DNA of 11,332 nucleotides from Actinomycetota bacterium (GCA_003140115.1 PLIQ01000179.1:1-11332); one strand, 5' to 3'. Numbered from the stretch's first letter, positions 1 through 6,625 are shown. A program made the numbers and translations. The notes: a model not told the origin generated them from the letters alone.

Positions 1-398
1 GGGAAACAGCTGACTGCATCGCGTCGGTCACCGGGCTCGCGGTCCGACCCGATGCCCGGCTGGCCGAACGCCTGAACTGGGACGGCAGCCAGACATACGA
101 GGCCTTCCTGGCTCTATGGGCTCGCACTGCCAGCGACCGCGATTTCGTTCCGCCTGGTGGGGGATCATCCCGGCAGGCCGGGGCCCGGCTGCAGGCATTC
201 CTTACCGGCCTGCCCGGCGCGCACGGGCCGGTCGCGGTGGTCACTCACGGCGGGATCACCACCGATCTCCTGCGCAACCTTCTCGACGATGATGCCCTGC
301 CGCCGCAACTGCTCGCCGCAGGCATTCCTCCATGCGCCGTCACTACGATCGACAATCTGAGTGTCGTCATGGTCGCTTCGACCGCCCACCTTTCATGA
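1..398 (+). CDS. Histidine phosphatase family protein (phosphoglycerate mutase-like), 3' part only
   Basis: The gene enters from the left edge; the frame runs from base 3 to a TGA at 396-398 and gives 131 visible residues. The first visible residues, ETA, match the end of the conserved R-A-x-E-T-A helix of the histidine phosphatase superfamily, so the catalytic RHG motif lies outside the window. The second catalytic histidine is seen in VVTHGG (visible His82), followed by an amphipathic helix (ITTDLLRNLL) and the usual C-terminal core strand (TIDNLSVV). Members remove phosphate from sugars, nucleotides or cofactor precursors; the substrate cannot be told from this fragment. Oddity: where many relatives have P-x-G-E-S with a catalytic acid Glu, this reads PPGGGSS, with no Glu. 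Its fold assignment is fairly secure, its function open. The AraC-type gene starts 89 bp downstream on the same strand. Confidence 0.8.
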   Translation, partial: ETADCIASVTGLAVRPDARLAERLNWDGSQTYEAFLALWARTASDRDFVPPGGGSSRQAGARLQAFLTGLPGAHGPVAVVTHGGITTDLLRNLLDDDALPPQLLAAGIPPCAVTTIDNLSVVMVASTAHLS

Positions 399-487
399 AC
401 TGTCCCGGCGCCGTTCATGCCTTCGATTCTGGCGCGCTCACCCGGGCCCGTGCGAGATCACGAAGGTGCTGGCTGTACGGTCCTGGT

Positions 488-925
488 ATGGAGGTCGCTG
501 AGCTGGCGCATCTGCGCCGGGCCCGGGACTTGCTGGATCGGGAGTACGCGCGGCCGCTGGACGTCCCGGTGATGGCGCGCGCTGCGCTGATGTCGCCATC
601 ACTGTTCTCCCGCCGGTTCCGCGAGGCGTACGGCGATACACCGTACGGCTACTTGCAGGCCAGGCGCGTGGAACGGGCGATGGCGCTGTTGCGTGGCGGC
701 CAAATGTCCGTGACTGACGTGTGCATGGCCGTGGGATTCACCTCGCTCGGCTCGTTCAGCTCGACGTTTACGCGCCTGGTGGGCGAGCCGCCGTCCACCT
801 ACAAGGCCCGTGACCACTCGCGGCTCGCGCCGGTTCCGCCGTGCATGACGCGCGCTTGGGCGCGCCCGGGGTGGATCGCGCAGCCATGCAGGATCGGAGA
901 AGCGTTCCCGGTCGGCCGCGCGTAG
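488..925 (+). CDS. AraC-type helix-turn-helix regulator, DNA-binding domain only
   Basis: A 145-residue protein that is almost entirely an AraC/XylS DNA-binding domain. The first helix-turn-helix lies at about residues 24-45 (LDVPVMARAALMSPSLFSRR) and the second at about 74-98, including the hallmark VGFTSLGSFSSTF; the family's closing P-S-x-Y-K element follows (PPSTYK). There is no N-terminal cupin or other effector domain, so how it senses a signal is not visible. The ATG at 488 was chosen because the conserved region starts just after it; an in-frame ATG at 332 would add 52 low-complexity residues overlapping the phosphatase. No strong Shine-Dalgarno site precedes 488. Short AraC proteins directly before a VOC gene are a recurrent actinobacterial pair, so it probably controls the next gene. 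The tail after residue 110 (Arg/Pro rich) looks unstructured. Confidence 0.88.
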   Translation: MEVAELAHLRRARDLLDREYARPLDVPVMARAALMSPSLFSRRFREAYGDTPYGYLQARRVERAMALLRGGQMSVTDVCMAVGFTSLGSFSSTFTRLVGEPPSTYKARDHSRLAPVPPCMTRAWARPGWIAQPCRIGEAFPVGRA

Positions 926-935
926 GGTCGCTGAC

Positions 936-1349
936 ATGACCCTTTCTATAACGCACACGCCCGTGTACTGCACTGATCTAGATGAGGCGCTCGCCTTCTA
1001 CACCCAGCGGCTCGGCTTCGAGGTCCGCGACGACGTCCCGATGGGTCCGGAGATGCGCTGGCTCACCGTCCATGCTCCCGGTGACCCTCACGACCTGCTG
1101 CTCGCGGCTGTGGACCACCACATCCCGCTGGCCGACCGGCAGGCGATGCGCGAGATTGTCGCCAAGGGCGACCTGGCGATCTTCATCCAGGTTGACGACC
1201 TAGACAAGACCTTCGAGTCGCTGCGTGCCGCCGGGACGGAGATCCTTCAGGAGCCCGTCGACCAGCCCTACGGCGTACGTGACGCCGCCGTCCGCGACCC
1301 CAGCGGCAACCACCTGCGGCTTAGCCAACCACTGGCGGCGCAGAGCTGA
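936..1349 (+). CDS. VOC family protein (glyoxalase/bleomycin-resistance fold)
   Basis: A 137-residue protein with the two beta-alpha-beta-beta-beta modules of the vicinal oxygen chelate superfamily. Visible landmarks are the first strand with a possible metal ligand (ITHTPVY, His7), the helix DEALAFYTQRLGFEV, the second-module helix near 'VDDLDKTFESLRAAG', and the closing RDPSGNHLRL. Many metal-dependent VOC enzymes have Glu in that last strand (G-N-x-x-E); Arg stands there here, so metal use in the glyoxalase manner is uncertain. Relatives are variously binding (drug-sequestering) proteins or small enzymes; no substrate can be assigned. An AGGG at 924-927 overlaps the stop codon of the AraC gene and lies 8 nt before the ATG, with only 10 bp between the genes, so translation is probably coupled. 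Two hairpins follow its stop codon. Confidence 0.88.
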   Translation: MTLSITHTPVYCTDLDEALAFYTQRLGFEVRDDVPMGPEMRWLTVHAPGDPHDLLLAAVDHHIPLADRQAMREIVAKGDLAIFIQVDDLDKTFESLRAAGTEILQEPVDQPYGVRDAAVRDPSGNHLRLSQPLAAQS

Positions 1350-1359
1350 GGTTCTGAAC

Positions 1360-1394
1360 GACGAGTTGGTCGTCACGGGACGGGATTGTCCCGT
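1360..1394 (+). terminator. Two adjacent hairpins, likely terminator after the AraC-VOC pair
   Basis: Ten bases after the VOC stop codon lies GACGA-gttgg-TCGTC (1360-1374, 5 bp stem), followed at once by ACGGGAC-gggatt-GTCCCGT (1375-1394, perfect 7 bp stem, 6 nt loop). There is no T run after the second stem, which is common for actinobacterial terminators. The two stems abut with no spacer. The position right after an operon end supports termination; no experiment supports it. Confidence 0.55.
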
Positions 1395-1600
1395 CTCACG
1401 GAAGATGCTTGCGACCGGCCGACAGGTATTCCAGCGCGGCTTGCAGATTTGCCGCGCGCGAGTTCACCGAGGCGATCATTAGGCGTCGTCAGTCCATGGC
1501 GGGAACTCAGCTCGGCGGCGCAGTTGCCGCAAACGCTAACGAGACCCTAACGGCGCGGGCCGGTCCACACGCCGCGACCCGGAGTAATTTCGGAACCAAT

Positions 1601-1614
1601 CGGCGGTATCGCCG
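1601..1614 (+). promoter_or_regulatory. Short inverted repeat in the leader of the GlnX-like gene
   Basis: CGGCG-gtat-CGCCG is a perfect 5 bp inverted repeat with a 4 nt centre, 23 nt before the chosen ATG at 1638. It could be a small operator or a leader hairpin, but five GC-rich pairs arise often by chance in such DNA. The rest of 1395-1637 has no recognisable gene; a repeated CTAACG (near 1536-1552) is the only other pattern seen, and no clear -35/-10 pair was found. Confidence 0.25.
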
Positions 1615-1637
1615 CACCGGGCGCTGTGAGGTCCTCC

Positions 1638-3104
1638 ATGGCCGGGCTCGTGAAAGCTCCGCTCGTCACCCATGCGATGCCGGCGACCGGGGCGCGGAAC
1701 GGCGGATGGCTGGCGGGGCTGCGGACGACCCCCGGGAGGCTCCGCGCGGGCGTGGCGCTCGCGCTGCTGCTCACCTGCGGGCTCGGGCTGCTGACCGGGA
1801 TAGTCTTCGCCGCGCTCAACTCGGGGTTCACCGCCATCGGAGGCCACGACGCGCCGCTCGTCGAACAGAGCAACGCGCTGTACTACGCGGTAAACGACAT
1901 GGACGCTCAGGTCGGTAACGTGCTGCTCACCGCCAGCGACCCGGCGCTGGCCGCGGACCAGCGCCAGGATCTGGCCCTTTACGCCAGCGACGAGCAGCAC
2001 GCCGAGCAGGACCTGCAGCAGGTGGCTGTCACCGCGGCGGCAGACCCGGCCGCCCAGCGGGCGGTGAGTTCCGTGCTCGACGCACTCGGCCGTTACGAGG
2101 CACTGGCCGCCGAGGCGATCGTGGTGAACCAGCGCGGCAACGACCCGGTGGGCCGCCCGTCCGCGGCGACGCTGGGCTACTTCCAGCAGGCTACCGACCT
2201 GATGAGCACGACCGTGCTGCCGGCGGCTACGTCGCTTACCGCGGCCAATGCGAGCGCCTTGGACATGAGCTACAACCAAGGCCGGTCAATAGCCACGAGC
2301 GGGCAGGTGCTCGTGCTGGTGCTCGGCCTGGCCGTGGCGGGTGCGCTCCTCGGTACCCAGGTATTCCTGGCCGCACGCTTCCGGCGGCTGGTCAACCCGG
2401 CACTCGTGGCGGCCACGGTGCTGGCTGTGGGGCTGGCCATCGCGGGCGCAGTGCAACTCGGCGCGCAGGCCGGGAACTTGAAGGTCGCCAAACAGGAGGC
2501 CTTCGATTCGATCCTTGCACTGACCCAGGCCCGGGCGGTGAGCTACGACGCCAATGCCGACGAGACAAGGTACCTGGTCGACCCAGCCCGTGCCGCCGCC
2601 TATCAGGACGCGTTCCTGCGCAAGTCGCAGGAACTGGTCAACGTAGGCAACGTAGGCATCTTCTCCTACGACGCGGCGCTGGCCGTGGACATCCGCGCGT
2701 ACCAGGCGGACAACACCGACGTGCGGTTCGGCGGGTACCTGGGCGCCGAGTTCCGCAACATCACGTTCACTGGCGAGCAGGCCGCCGCCACCCGGGCACT
2801 CCTGGCCTACCAGGTCTACGAGAAGTACGACCGCAAGCTCCGCGCCATGGCGAAGACCAATGTCGCCCAGGCGATCGCGTTCGACATCGGTACTAGCCCG
2901 GGTCAGTCCGACTGGGCATTCAACCAATGGGACAGCGCACTCGGGTCGGTGATCACGATCAACGAGAATGCCTTCACCGCCGCGATCCTGGACGGCCAGA
3001 CTACCGGTTCACCGTGGATCGCACTGATCCCCGCCATGGGCACAGCCCTGATCGCGGCCCTCGCGATCGCCGGGACGCGTCCGCGCCTGGCCGAATACCG
3101 CTAA
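1638..3104 (+). CDS. GlnX-like four-helix membrane protein with two extracytoplasmic domains
   Basis: A 488-residue integral membrane protein. Hydrophobic segments are seen at about residues 37-61, 222-246, 254-276 and 459-479. They leave two large extracytoplasmic domains (about 62-221 and 277-458), both Ala/Gln/Asp rich and predicted helical, like bacterial four-helix-bundle sensor domains. The short loop between helices 2 and 3 is basic (ARFRRLVNP), consistent with a cytoplasmic face; both termini are then also inside. This layout resembles the GlnX protein (Rv0412c) that in mycobacteria works with the binding protein GlnH and the kinase PknG to sense amino acids, and similar proteins occur in Streptomyces; the match is from memory of the architecture. 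No kinase or binding-protein gene is in this window. The ATG at 1638 has GAGG (1628-1631) 6 nt before it; an in-frame GTG at 1626 would add four residues but has no such site. Confidence 0.7.
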   Translation: MAGLVKAPLVTHAMPATGARNGGWLAGLRTTPGRLRAGVALALLLTCGLGLLTGIVFAALNSGFTAIGGHDAPLVEQSNALYYAVNDMDAQVGNVLLTASDPALAADQRQDLALYASDEQHAEQDLQQVAVTAAADPAAQRAVSSVLDALGRYEALAAEAIVVNQRGNDPVGRPSAATLGYFQQATDLMSTTVLPAATSLTAANASALDMSYNQGRSIATSGQVLVLVLGLAVAGALLGTQVFLAARFRRLVNPALVAATVLAVGLAIAGAVQLGAQAGNLKVAKQEAFDSILALTQARAVSYDANADETRYLVDPARAAAYQDAFLRKSQELVNVGNVGIFSYDAALAVDIRAYQADNTDVRFGGYLGAEFRNITFTGEQAAATRALLAYQVYEKYDRKLRAMAKTNVAQAIAFDIGTSPGQSDWAFNQWDSALGSVITINENAFTAAILDGQTTGSPWIALIPAMGTALIAALAIAGTRPRLAEYR

Positions 3105-3170
3105 AGGAGTTGGGGGCCCGCGGGCTCGTAAGCATTCAGGTCCCCTACTGGGGTTCGAATTTTAGCCAGG
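3105..3170 (+). other. tRNA-like segment (degenerate), possible tRNA relic or chance match
   Basis: Straight after the membrane protein stop codon come, in tRNA order, GAGTTGGG (D-loop-like, about 3107-3114), CTCGTAA (3125-3131, a perfect anticodon-loop pattern with CGT in anticodon position), AGGTC (3138-3142, variable-loop-like) and GGTTCGAAT (3152-3160, the invariant T-loop). The anticodon and T stems do not pair properly and the spacing between AGGTC and the T-loop is too long, so this is not a working tRNA. It could be a decayed tRNA or an attachment-site remnant, or a chance resemblance. CCCC-tact-GGGG (3142-3153) within it could form a small hairpin and help end the upstream transcript. 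Confidence 0.25.
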
Positions 3171-3232
3171 GTGCAGCTCGTTTCGAGTGAGGGCGGGTCA
3201 GTGCTGGCCGGTTTTGCACCTATATAGAGCAC

Positions 3233-3261
3233 TTGACAGGTATGGGAGACTTATTTAGCGC
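3233..3261 (+). promoter_or_regulatory. Candidate promoter with a perfect -35 for the small exported protein
   Basis: TTGACA at 3233-3238 matches the -35 consensus exactly and stands in an A/T-richer stretch that contrasts with the surroundings. The -10 is weak: TAGCGC (3256-3261) lies 17 nt downstream but lacks the final T. If used, it would give a leader of about 95 nt that contains the inverted repeat at 3301-3322. Confidence 0.3.
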
Positions 3262-3300
3262 TCTTCGGTTCTGGATGGTCCCCGTCAGCTTCAGGCATTG

Positions 3301-3322
3301 CGGTACTACCGTGGGAGTACCG
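3301..3322 (+). promoter_or_regulatory. Perfect 7 bp inverted repeat, candidate operator
   Basis: CGGTACT (3301-3307) and AGTACCG (3316-3322) are exact reverse complements separated by 8 nt. Within it TACCGT occurs twice in direct orientation (3306-3311 region and 3318-3323), so the site has both inverted and direct symmetry. It ends 39 nt before the ATG of the small exported protein. A TTGCGG at 3298-3303 and the TAAAT at 3323-3327 could be loose promoter elements around it. Half-site length and spacing suit a dimeric repressor; as RNA it could also form a hairpin. Confidence 0.4.
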
Positions 3323-3361
3323 TAAATCCTGCCAGCGTCGATCGATATTTGGGAGACCAGG

Positions 3362-3715
3362 ATGAGGAATTGGGTAGCCAAGATCGCGGGCACGATAATC
3401 CTGGCCGGGGCAATCGCGCTTACATCGGTAGGAGCGGCGGGAGCTGATGTCCTGGTCAACTACGACGGGGGAACGATCGACCTTGGCCAGTCCCTGCAGG
3501 TCGGGGTGTGGTACCAGTCCTTCTCAGGCGGCCCGAGCAATTACTGGGAAGGTGTGTGGAGTGTCCCCCAGCACAAGTGGATCTTCCAGCACTACGGGAT
3601 AGCCACCTCCATGGGCTGGCAGTTCTGGTACGTGAAGCCCTCCAAGCGCGGGGAATACCATACCGTCTACGTCACGAATGGCCACCGGGTCACCCTCTAC
3701 ACCAAAGTCAATTGA
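3362..3715 (+). CDS. Small exported aromatic-rich protein of unknown function
   Basis: A 117-residue protein with a clear Sec signal peptide: basic start (MRNWVAK), hydrophobic core to about residue 24, and an A-G-A cleavage site before Asp29. The mature part of about 89 residues has six Trp and eight Tyr, no Cys and no further membrane segment, and looks like a small beta protein; patterns such as GGTIDLG, SNYWEG and GEYHTVYVTNG alternate polar and aromatic residues. It recalls the small lactococcin-972-like secreted proteins of actinomycetes only loosely (length, signal peptide, early GGT, Tyr/Trp richness), and no immunity transporter is nearby, so I do not assign it. GGGAG (3351-3355) 6 nt before the ATG supports the start. 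Codons are less G/C biased than in neighbouring genes, which may mean recent arrival. It converges on the aminotransferase gene with 7 bp between stop codons. Confidence 0.75.
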   Translation: MRNWVAKIAGTIILAGAIALTSVGAAGADVLVNYDGGTIDLGQSLQVGVWYQSFSGGPSNYWEGVWSVPQHKWIFQHYGIATSMGWQFWYVKPSKRGEYHTVYVTNGHRVTLYTKVN

Positions 3716-3722
3716 CCAGCCA

Positions 3723-4892
3723 TCAGGCATGTCGGTCAAGTAGTTCCCGGACGGTGTCCGCTAGCCGGTCATAGTCATCTGGGGTGTTGTACGGTGCCGC
3801 GGCGATACGCAGGTAGCCGAGTCCGTCGAAGTGAATCGGCGCGACCTCGACACGCTGCTGCGACAGGGCCTCGTAGAACGGGTCGACCTGATCGGGAGAG
3901 GTGAGGACGCCTCCTGGCAGCGGCACCAACCGCATAGTAGGCGCAGGGGTAACCGGAAGCGGCTCAAGCGCGACCCCCAGCGCCTCGGCCACCTTCTTCT
4001 GGCCGTCGGCCACCAGATCGGCGAGCCGGGCTACGGCGTCCCAGCCACCCAGCGCCTCCCAGTACGCCAGACCGTCCGGCGCCGCCAGCCAGCCGGCATA
4101 ATCCCAGGTACCTGGATAGTCGAAGGACGCGGCGTAGCCATCGTCGAGTTGCCAGCTGAGCACGGTGGGCATCAAGTCAGCTCCTGGCCGGCTCCACAGG
4201 ATTGCGCTGCCACGTGGGGTGTACGCCCACTTGTGCAGGTTGCCGATCCAGTGGTCGGCGCCAAGCGCCGCGATGTCGTCTCGAAGCTGGCCAGGCGCGT
4301 GCGCGGCGTCGACCAGCACCGAAGTCCCAGCACCGGCGACAGCGGCGGCCACCGCTGCGACCGGGACGACGGTGGCGGTCGGCGACGTAATCCGGTCGAT
4401 CACAACCAGCCGCGTGCGGCGCGAGCAGGCGGCGGCGTACGCCGACACGATTACGTCATCCCCGGCGCCGACGGGATAGGCGGCCTCGACGATCCGCGCC
4501 CCTACGCGCGCCGCGTGATGGCTGAGCGCCTTGCGGACCGCACCGTAGCTGTGCGTGCTGATGACCAGTTCTTCGCCAGGGCGCAGGTCCAGCGAGCCGA
4601 GAACTGCGGACACTCCCTCGGACACGTTGCGTACCCACGCCGCGCGGGACGGGTCCACGCCGAGGAACCCGGCCACGCGCTCCCGCGACGTCGCCACCAG
4701 CCCGCCGATCTCGACGCGGTTGAAGCGGTGCGGATTACGTTCGGCACGCTCACGCCAAACGGCGGCAGCCCGGCGCACGACGACCGGCGCGACGCCGAAC
4801 GCGCCGTGGTTGAGGTGGAGAACATCACGGTCGAGGCCGAAAGCCTCCAGCAGGGCATGATCCACGAAGCCGATTTTGTCAGCCGCGGTCAC
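3723..4892 (-). CDS. Class V aminotransferase-fold PLP enzyme, isopenicillin N epimerase (CefD)-like
   Basis: A 389-residue PLP-dependent enzyme, the full length of the CefD-like branch of fold-type I class V enzymes. Seen in order: LNHGAFG near the N-terminus (residues 27-33), NVSEG (89-93) at the phosphate-binding region, ITSPTA (168-173), the cofactor aspartate and histidine in VDAAHAPG (Asp195, His198), and the Schiff-base lysine in NLHKW (Lys221) followed by TPRGSA. Relatives epimerise isopenicillin N, cleave C-S bonds (ergothioneine lyases) or act as cysteine desulfurases. No beta-lactam or ergothioneine genes are nearby, so the substrate is unknown and the name should be taken as a family label. 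The start is a GTG at 4892; no good Shine-Dalgarno site precedes it, though no better start was found. It is divergent from the DUF72 gene. Confidence 0.85.
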   Translation of the reverse strand: MTAADKIGFVDHALLEAFGLDRDVLHLNHGAFGVAPVVVRRAAAVWRERAERNPHRFNRVEIGGLVATSRERVAGFLGVDPSRAAWVRNVSEGVSAVLGSLDLRPGEELVISTHSYGAVRKALSHHAARVGARIVEAAYPVGAGDDVIVSAYAAACSRRTRLVVIDRITSPTATVVPVAAVAAAVAGAGTSVLVDAAHAPGQLRDDIAALGADHWIGNLHKWAYTPRGSAILWSRPGADLMPTVLSWQLDDGYAASFDYPGTWDYAGWLAAPDGLAYWEALGGWDAVARLADLVADGQKKVAEALGVALEPLPVTPAPTMRLVPLPGGVLTSPDQVDPFYEALSQQRVEVAPIHFDGLGYLRIAAAPYNTPDDYDRLADTVRELLDRHA

Positions 4893-4956
4893 TCGGGGCG
4901 GCCCCGGAAGGCAACGACTTCTGCGTAAAACGGGGACCGGTGGGGAGGTAACGCCT
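4893..4956. promoter_or_regulatory. Divergent intergenic region between the CefD-like and DUF72 genes
   Basis: These 64 bp must hold the promoters of both divergent genes unless transcription starts inside a gene. The only A/T-rich spot is GTAAAAC (4925-4931), which could serve as a -10 element for either strand; no consensus -35 was recognised. The plus-strand Shine-Dalgarno site GGGGAGG (4942-4948) is at its right end. Confidence 0.35.
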
Positions 4957-5775
4957 ATGCCGATGCTGATCGGGACGTCAGGCTGGCAGTACCGTGACTG
5001 GCGAGGCGGGCTGTACCCCGAGGGCGTCCCCCAGCGCCTATGGCTCGAGCACTACGCCACCCACTACCTGACCGTGGAGAACAACAACAGCTTCTACCGG
5101 CTGCCGTCGCGGGAGACGTTCGTCGCCTGGCGGGAGCGAACCCCGGACGACTTCGTCATGGCGGTCAAGGCCAGCCGGTACCTGACCCACGTGCGTCGGC
5201 TGCGCGACCCGGCCGAGCCGGTGGCCCGGCTGCTCGGCGCGGCGGCGGGGCTGGGGCCCAAACTCGGACCGGTCCTGCTTCAGCTGCCGCCGACGCTGAA
5301 GGCCGACCCGGACACGCTGGACGCGTGCCTGAAGGAGTTCCGGACGGCGGCCGCCGCACTCGGCCAGCACGGGCTCCGGGTCGCGGTGGAGCCGCGGCAC
5401 GAGACCTGGTGGACCGACGAGATACGGCAGATCCTGGCCGCGCACGACGCGGCACTGTGCTGGGCCGACCGGCGCGGCCGCCCGATCACGCCGCTGTGGC
5501 GCACCGCGACGTGGGGTTATCTGCGGTTCCACGAGGGCACGGCCCAGCCGTGGCCCAGCTACGGGCCGCAGGCTCTGAGGTCCTGGGTGGCGCGGTTGAC
5601 CGAGACCTGGCCGGATGAGGCGGACGTGTACGTCTACTTCAACAACGACCCGGGCGGGGCGGCAGTGATCAACTCGGCCCAGTTCGCCGACCTGGCCCGC
5701 CAGGCTGGAAGCCGTACGACCCGCACGCCCGAGGTCGGCCAGGTGGCCACGACCGCAGCCGTCCCGACCTGGTGA
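4957..5775 (+). CDS. DUF72 domain protein (YecE-like TIM barrel)
   Basis: A 272-residue protein carrying the full set of DUF72 signatures in order: IGTSGWQYRDWRG (first strand and loop), FYRLP preceded by VENNNS, KASRYLTHVRRL, GPVLLQLPP, VAVEPRHETWW, LRFHEG, and VYVYFNND. The family adopts a TIM barrel and resembles sugar-phosphate isomerase/endonuclease IV-type folds; its biochemical function is not established, and the conserved His, Glu and Arg around VEPRH suggest an active site. The ATG at 4957 is preferred over an upstream in-frame ATG at 4876 because GGGGAGG (4942-4948) sits 8 nt before it, the IGTSGW motif follows at once, and the longer form would overlap the divergent CefD-like gene. 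The last 25 residues or so (after NSAQFADLARQAG) are a variable tail. It converges on the aldo/keto reductase with 13 bp between stops. Confidence 0.9.
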   Translation: MPMLIGTSGWQYRDWRGGLYPEGVPQRLWLEHYATHYLTVENNNSFYRLPSRETFVAWRERTPDDFVMAVKASRYLTHVRRLRDPAEPVARLLGAAAGLGPKLGPVLLQLPPTLKADPDTLDACLKEFRTAAAALGQHGLRVAVEPRHETWWTDEIRQILAAHDAALCWADRRGRPITPLWRTATWGYLRFHEGTAQPWPSYGPQALRSWVARLTETWPDEADVYVYFNNDPGGAAVINSAQFADLARQAGSRTTRTPEVGQVATTAAVPTW

Positions 5776-5788
5776 GCAGCTGCACGGG

Positions 5789-6625
5789 CTACCGGCCGTC
5801 GAACTTGTCGGGGTCACCGCCGGTGCGCTCGTTCTTGTTTAGCGCCGTGATGTCCTCGATGTCGGCGGCGGACAGCTCGAAGTCGAAGATGTCGATGTTC
5901 TCCCGGATCCGGTCCGGGGTGACCGACTTGGGGAACACGATGTCGCCCCGCTGGATGTGCCAGCGCAGCACGACCTGAGCCGGGGTCTTGCCGGTCCGCT
6001 CGGCGATGGACCGGATAACCGGGTCGCCGAGGACGCGCCCCTGTCCCAGCGGCGACCAGGCCTCGATCGCGATCTGGTGCTCGGCGCAGAAGGCGCGCAC
6101 CTCGTCCTGAGTCAGGTACGGATGCACCTCGATCTGGTTGACGGCCGGGATGATCTGGGTCTCACCGTGCAGCCGCCGCAGATGGTGGGGCTGGAAGTTG
6201 GAGACGCCGATGGACCGGGCCCGGCCCTCACGGTAGAACTCCTCCAGCGTCCGCCAGGTCTGCACGAAGTCGCCGCCGTACCTGGTCGGCAGCGGCCAGT
6301 GGATCAGGAACAGGTCGACGTAGTCGGTGCCGAGCGCCTTGAGTGTCCCTTCGAAGGCCTGGCGCGCCTCGTCGGGCTCGTGCGCATCGTTGCTCAGCTT
6401 GCTGGTGACGAAGACCTCGCCGCGGTCCAGGTCCGACCTGGCGATGGCCTCGCCTACCTCGGCCTCGTTGCCGTACATCTCGGCGGTGTCGATATGCCGG
6501 TACCCGGCGTCGAGCGCCGTGGTCACCGCGACCATCGTGTCCTTCGGCTCGATCTGGAATGTGCCGAAGCCGAACTGCGGGATGGTCTGGCCGTTGTTCA
6601 GCGTGATGTCCGGAATGGAAGTCAC
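5789..6625 (-). CDS. Aldo/keto reductase (2,5-diketogluconate reductase-like, NADPH-dependent)
   Basis: A 278-residue AKR-superfamily (beta/alpha)8 barrel of usual length. The catalytic tetrad is complete: Asp46 and Tyr51 in RHIDTAEMYGNE, Lys76 in VTSKLS, His109 in LIHWPLP. GVSNF and the NADPH-binding FPKSVTPDRIREN near the C-terminus are also present. The closest named relatives by pattern are the AKR5-type 2,5-diketo-D-gluconate and methylglyoxal reductases; the real substrate is likely a reactive carbonyl but is not determined. The GTG at 6625 was chosen: GAGGAGAG (6641-6634 on this strand) lies 8 nt before it and the barrel starts directly after; a frame extension to 6730 adds only low-complexity residues. 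It follows the oxidoreductase gene by 131 bp on the same strand and may have its own promoter there. Confidence 0.92.
   Translation of the reverse strand: MTSIPDITLNNGQTIPQFGFGTFQIEPKDTMVAVTTALDAGYRHIDTAEMYGNEAEVGEAIARSDLDRGEVFVTSKLSNDAHEPDEARQAFEGTLKALGTDYVDLFLIHWPLPTRYGGDFVQTWRTLEEFYREGRARSIGVSNFQPHHLRRLHGETQIIPAVNQIEVHPYLTQDEVRAFCAEHQIAIEAWSPLGQGRVLGDPVIRSIAERTGKTPAQVVLRWHIQRGDIVFPKSVTPDRIRENIDIFDFELSAADIEDITALNKNERTGGDPDKFDGR

Noticed and set aside
332..487. N-terminal extension of the AraC-type protein from ATG 332
   Set aside because: The extra 52 residues overlap the phosphatase gene, have no conserved pattern and precede the normal start of the family.
1409..1918. Plus-strand open frame bridging the VOC terminator and the membrane protein
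   Set aside because: Low-complexity Arg/Ala protein overlapping the start of the membrane protein in another frame; no ribosome-binding site.
1536..2279. Minus-strand open frame of 247 codons across the GlnX-like gene start
   Set aside because: Composition is Arg/Gly/Gln-rich shadow sequence, while the plus-strand frame has well-formed membrane helices and a Shine-Dalgarno site.
2641..2658. Two tandem copies of a 9 bp unit (acgtaggca)
   Set aside because: It lies in frame within the membrane protein, encodes a repeated N-V-G and does not extend further; most likely a simple codon duplication.
3110..3126. Palindromic GCCCGCGGGC after the membrane protein stop codon, considered as a terminator
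   Set aside because: The perfect palindrome leaves no loop, and a 3 bp stem with a CGCG loop would not be a credible terminator.
3831..4928. Long plus-strand open frame (365 codons) opposite the CefD-like gene
   Set aside because: It is antisense to a gene with clear PLP-enzyme motifs, is Arg/His-rich without recognisable domains, and arises from the high G/C third positions of the real gene.
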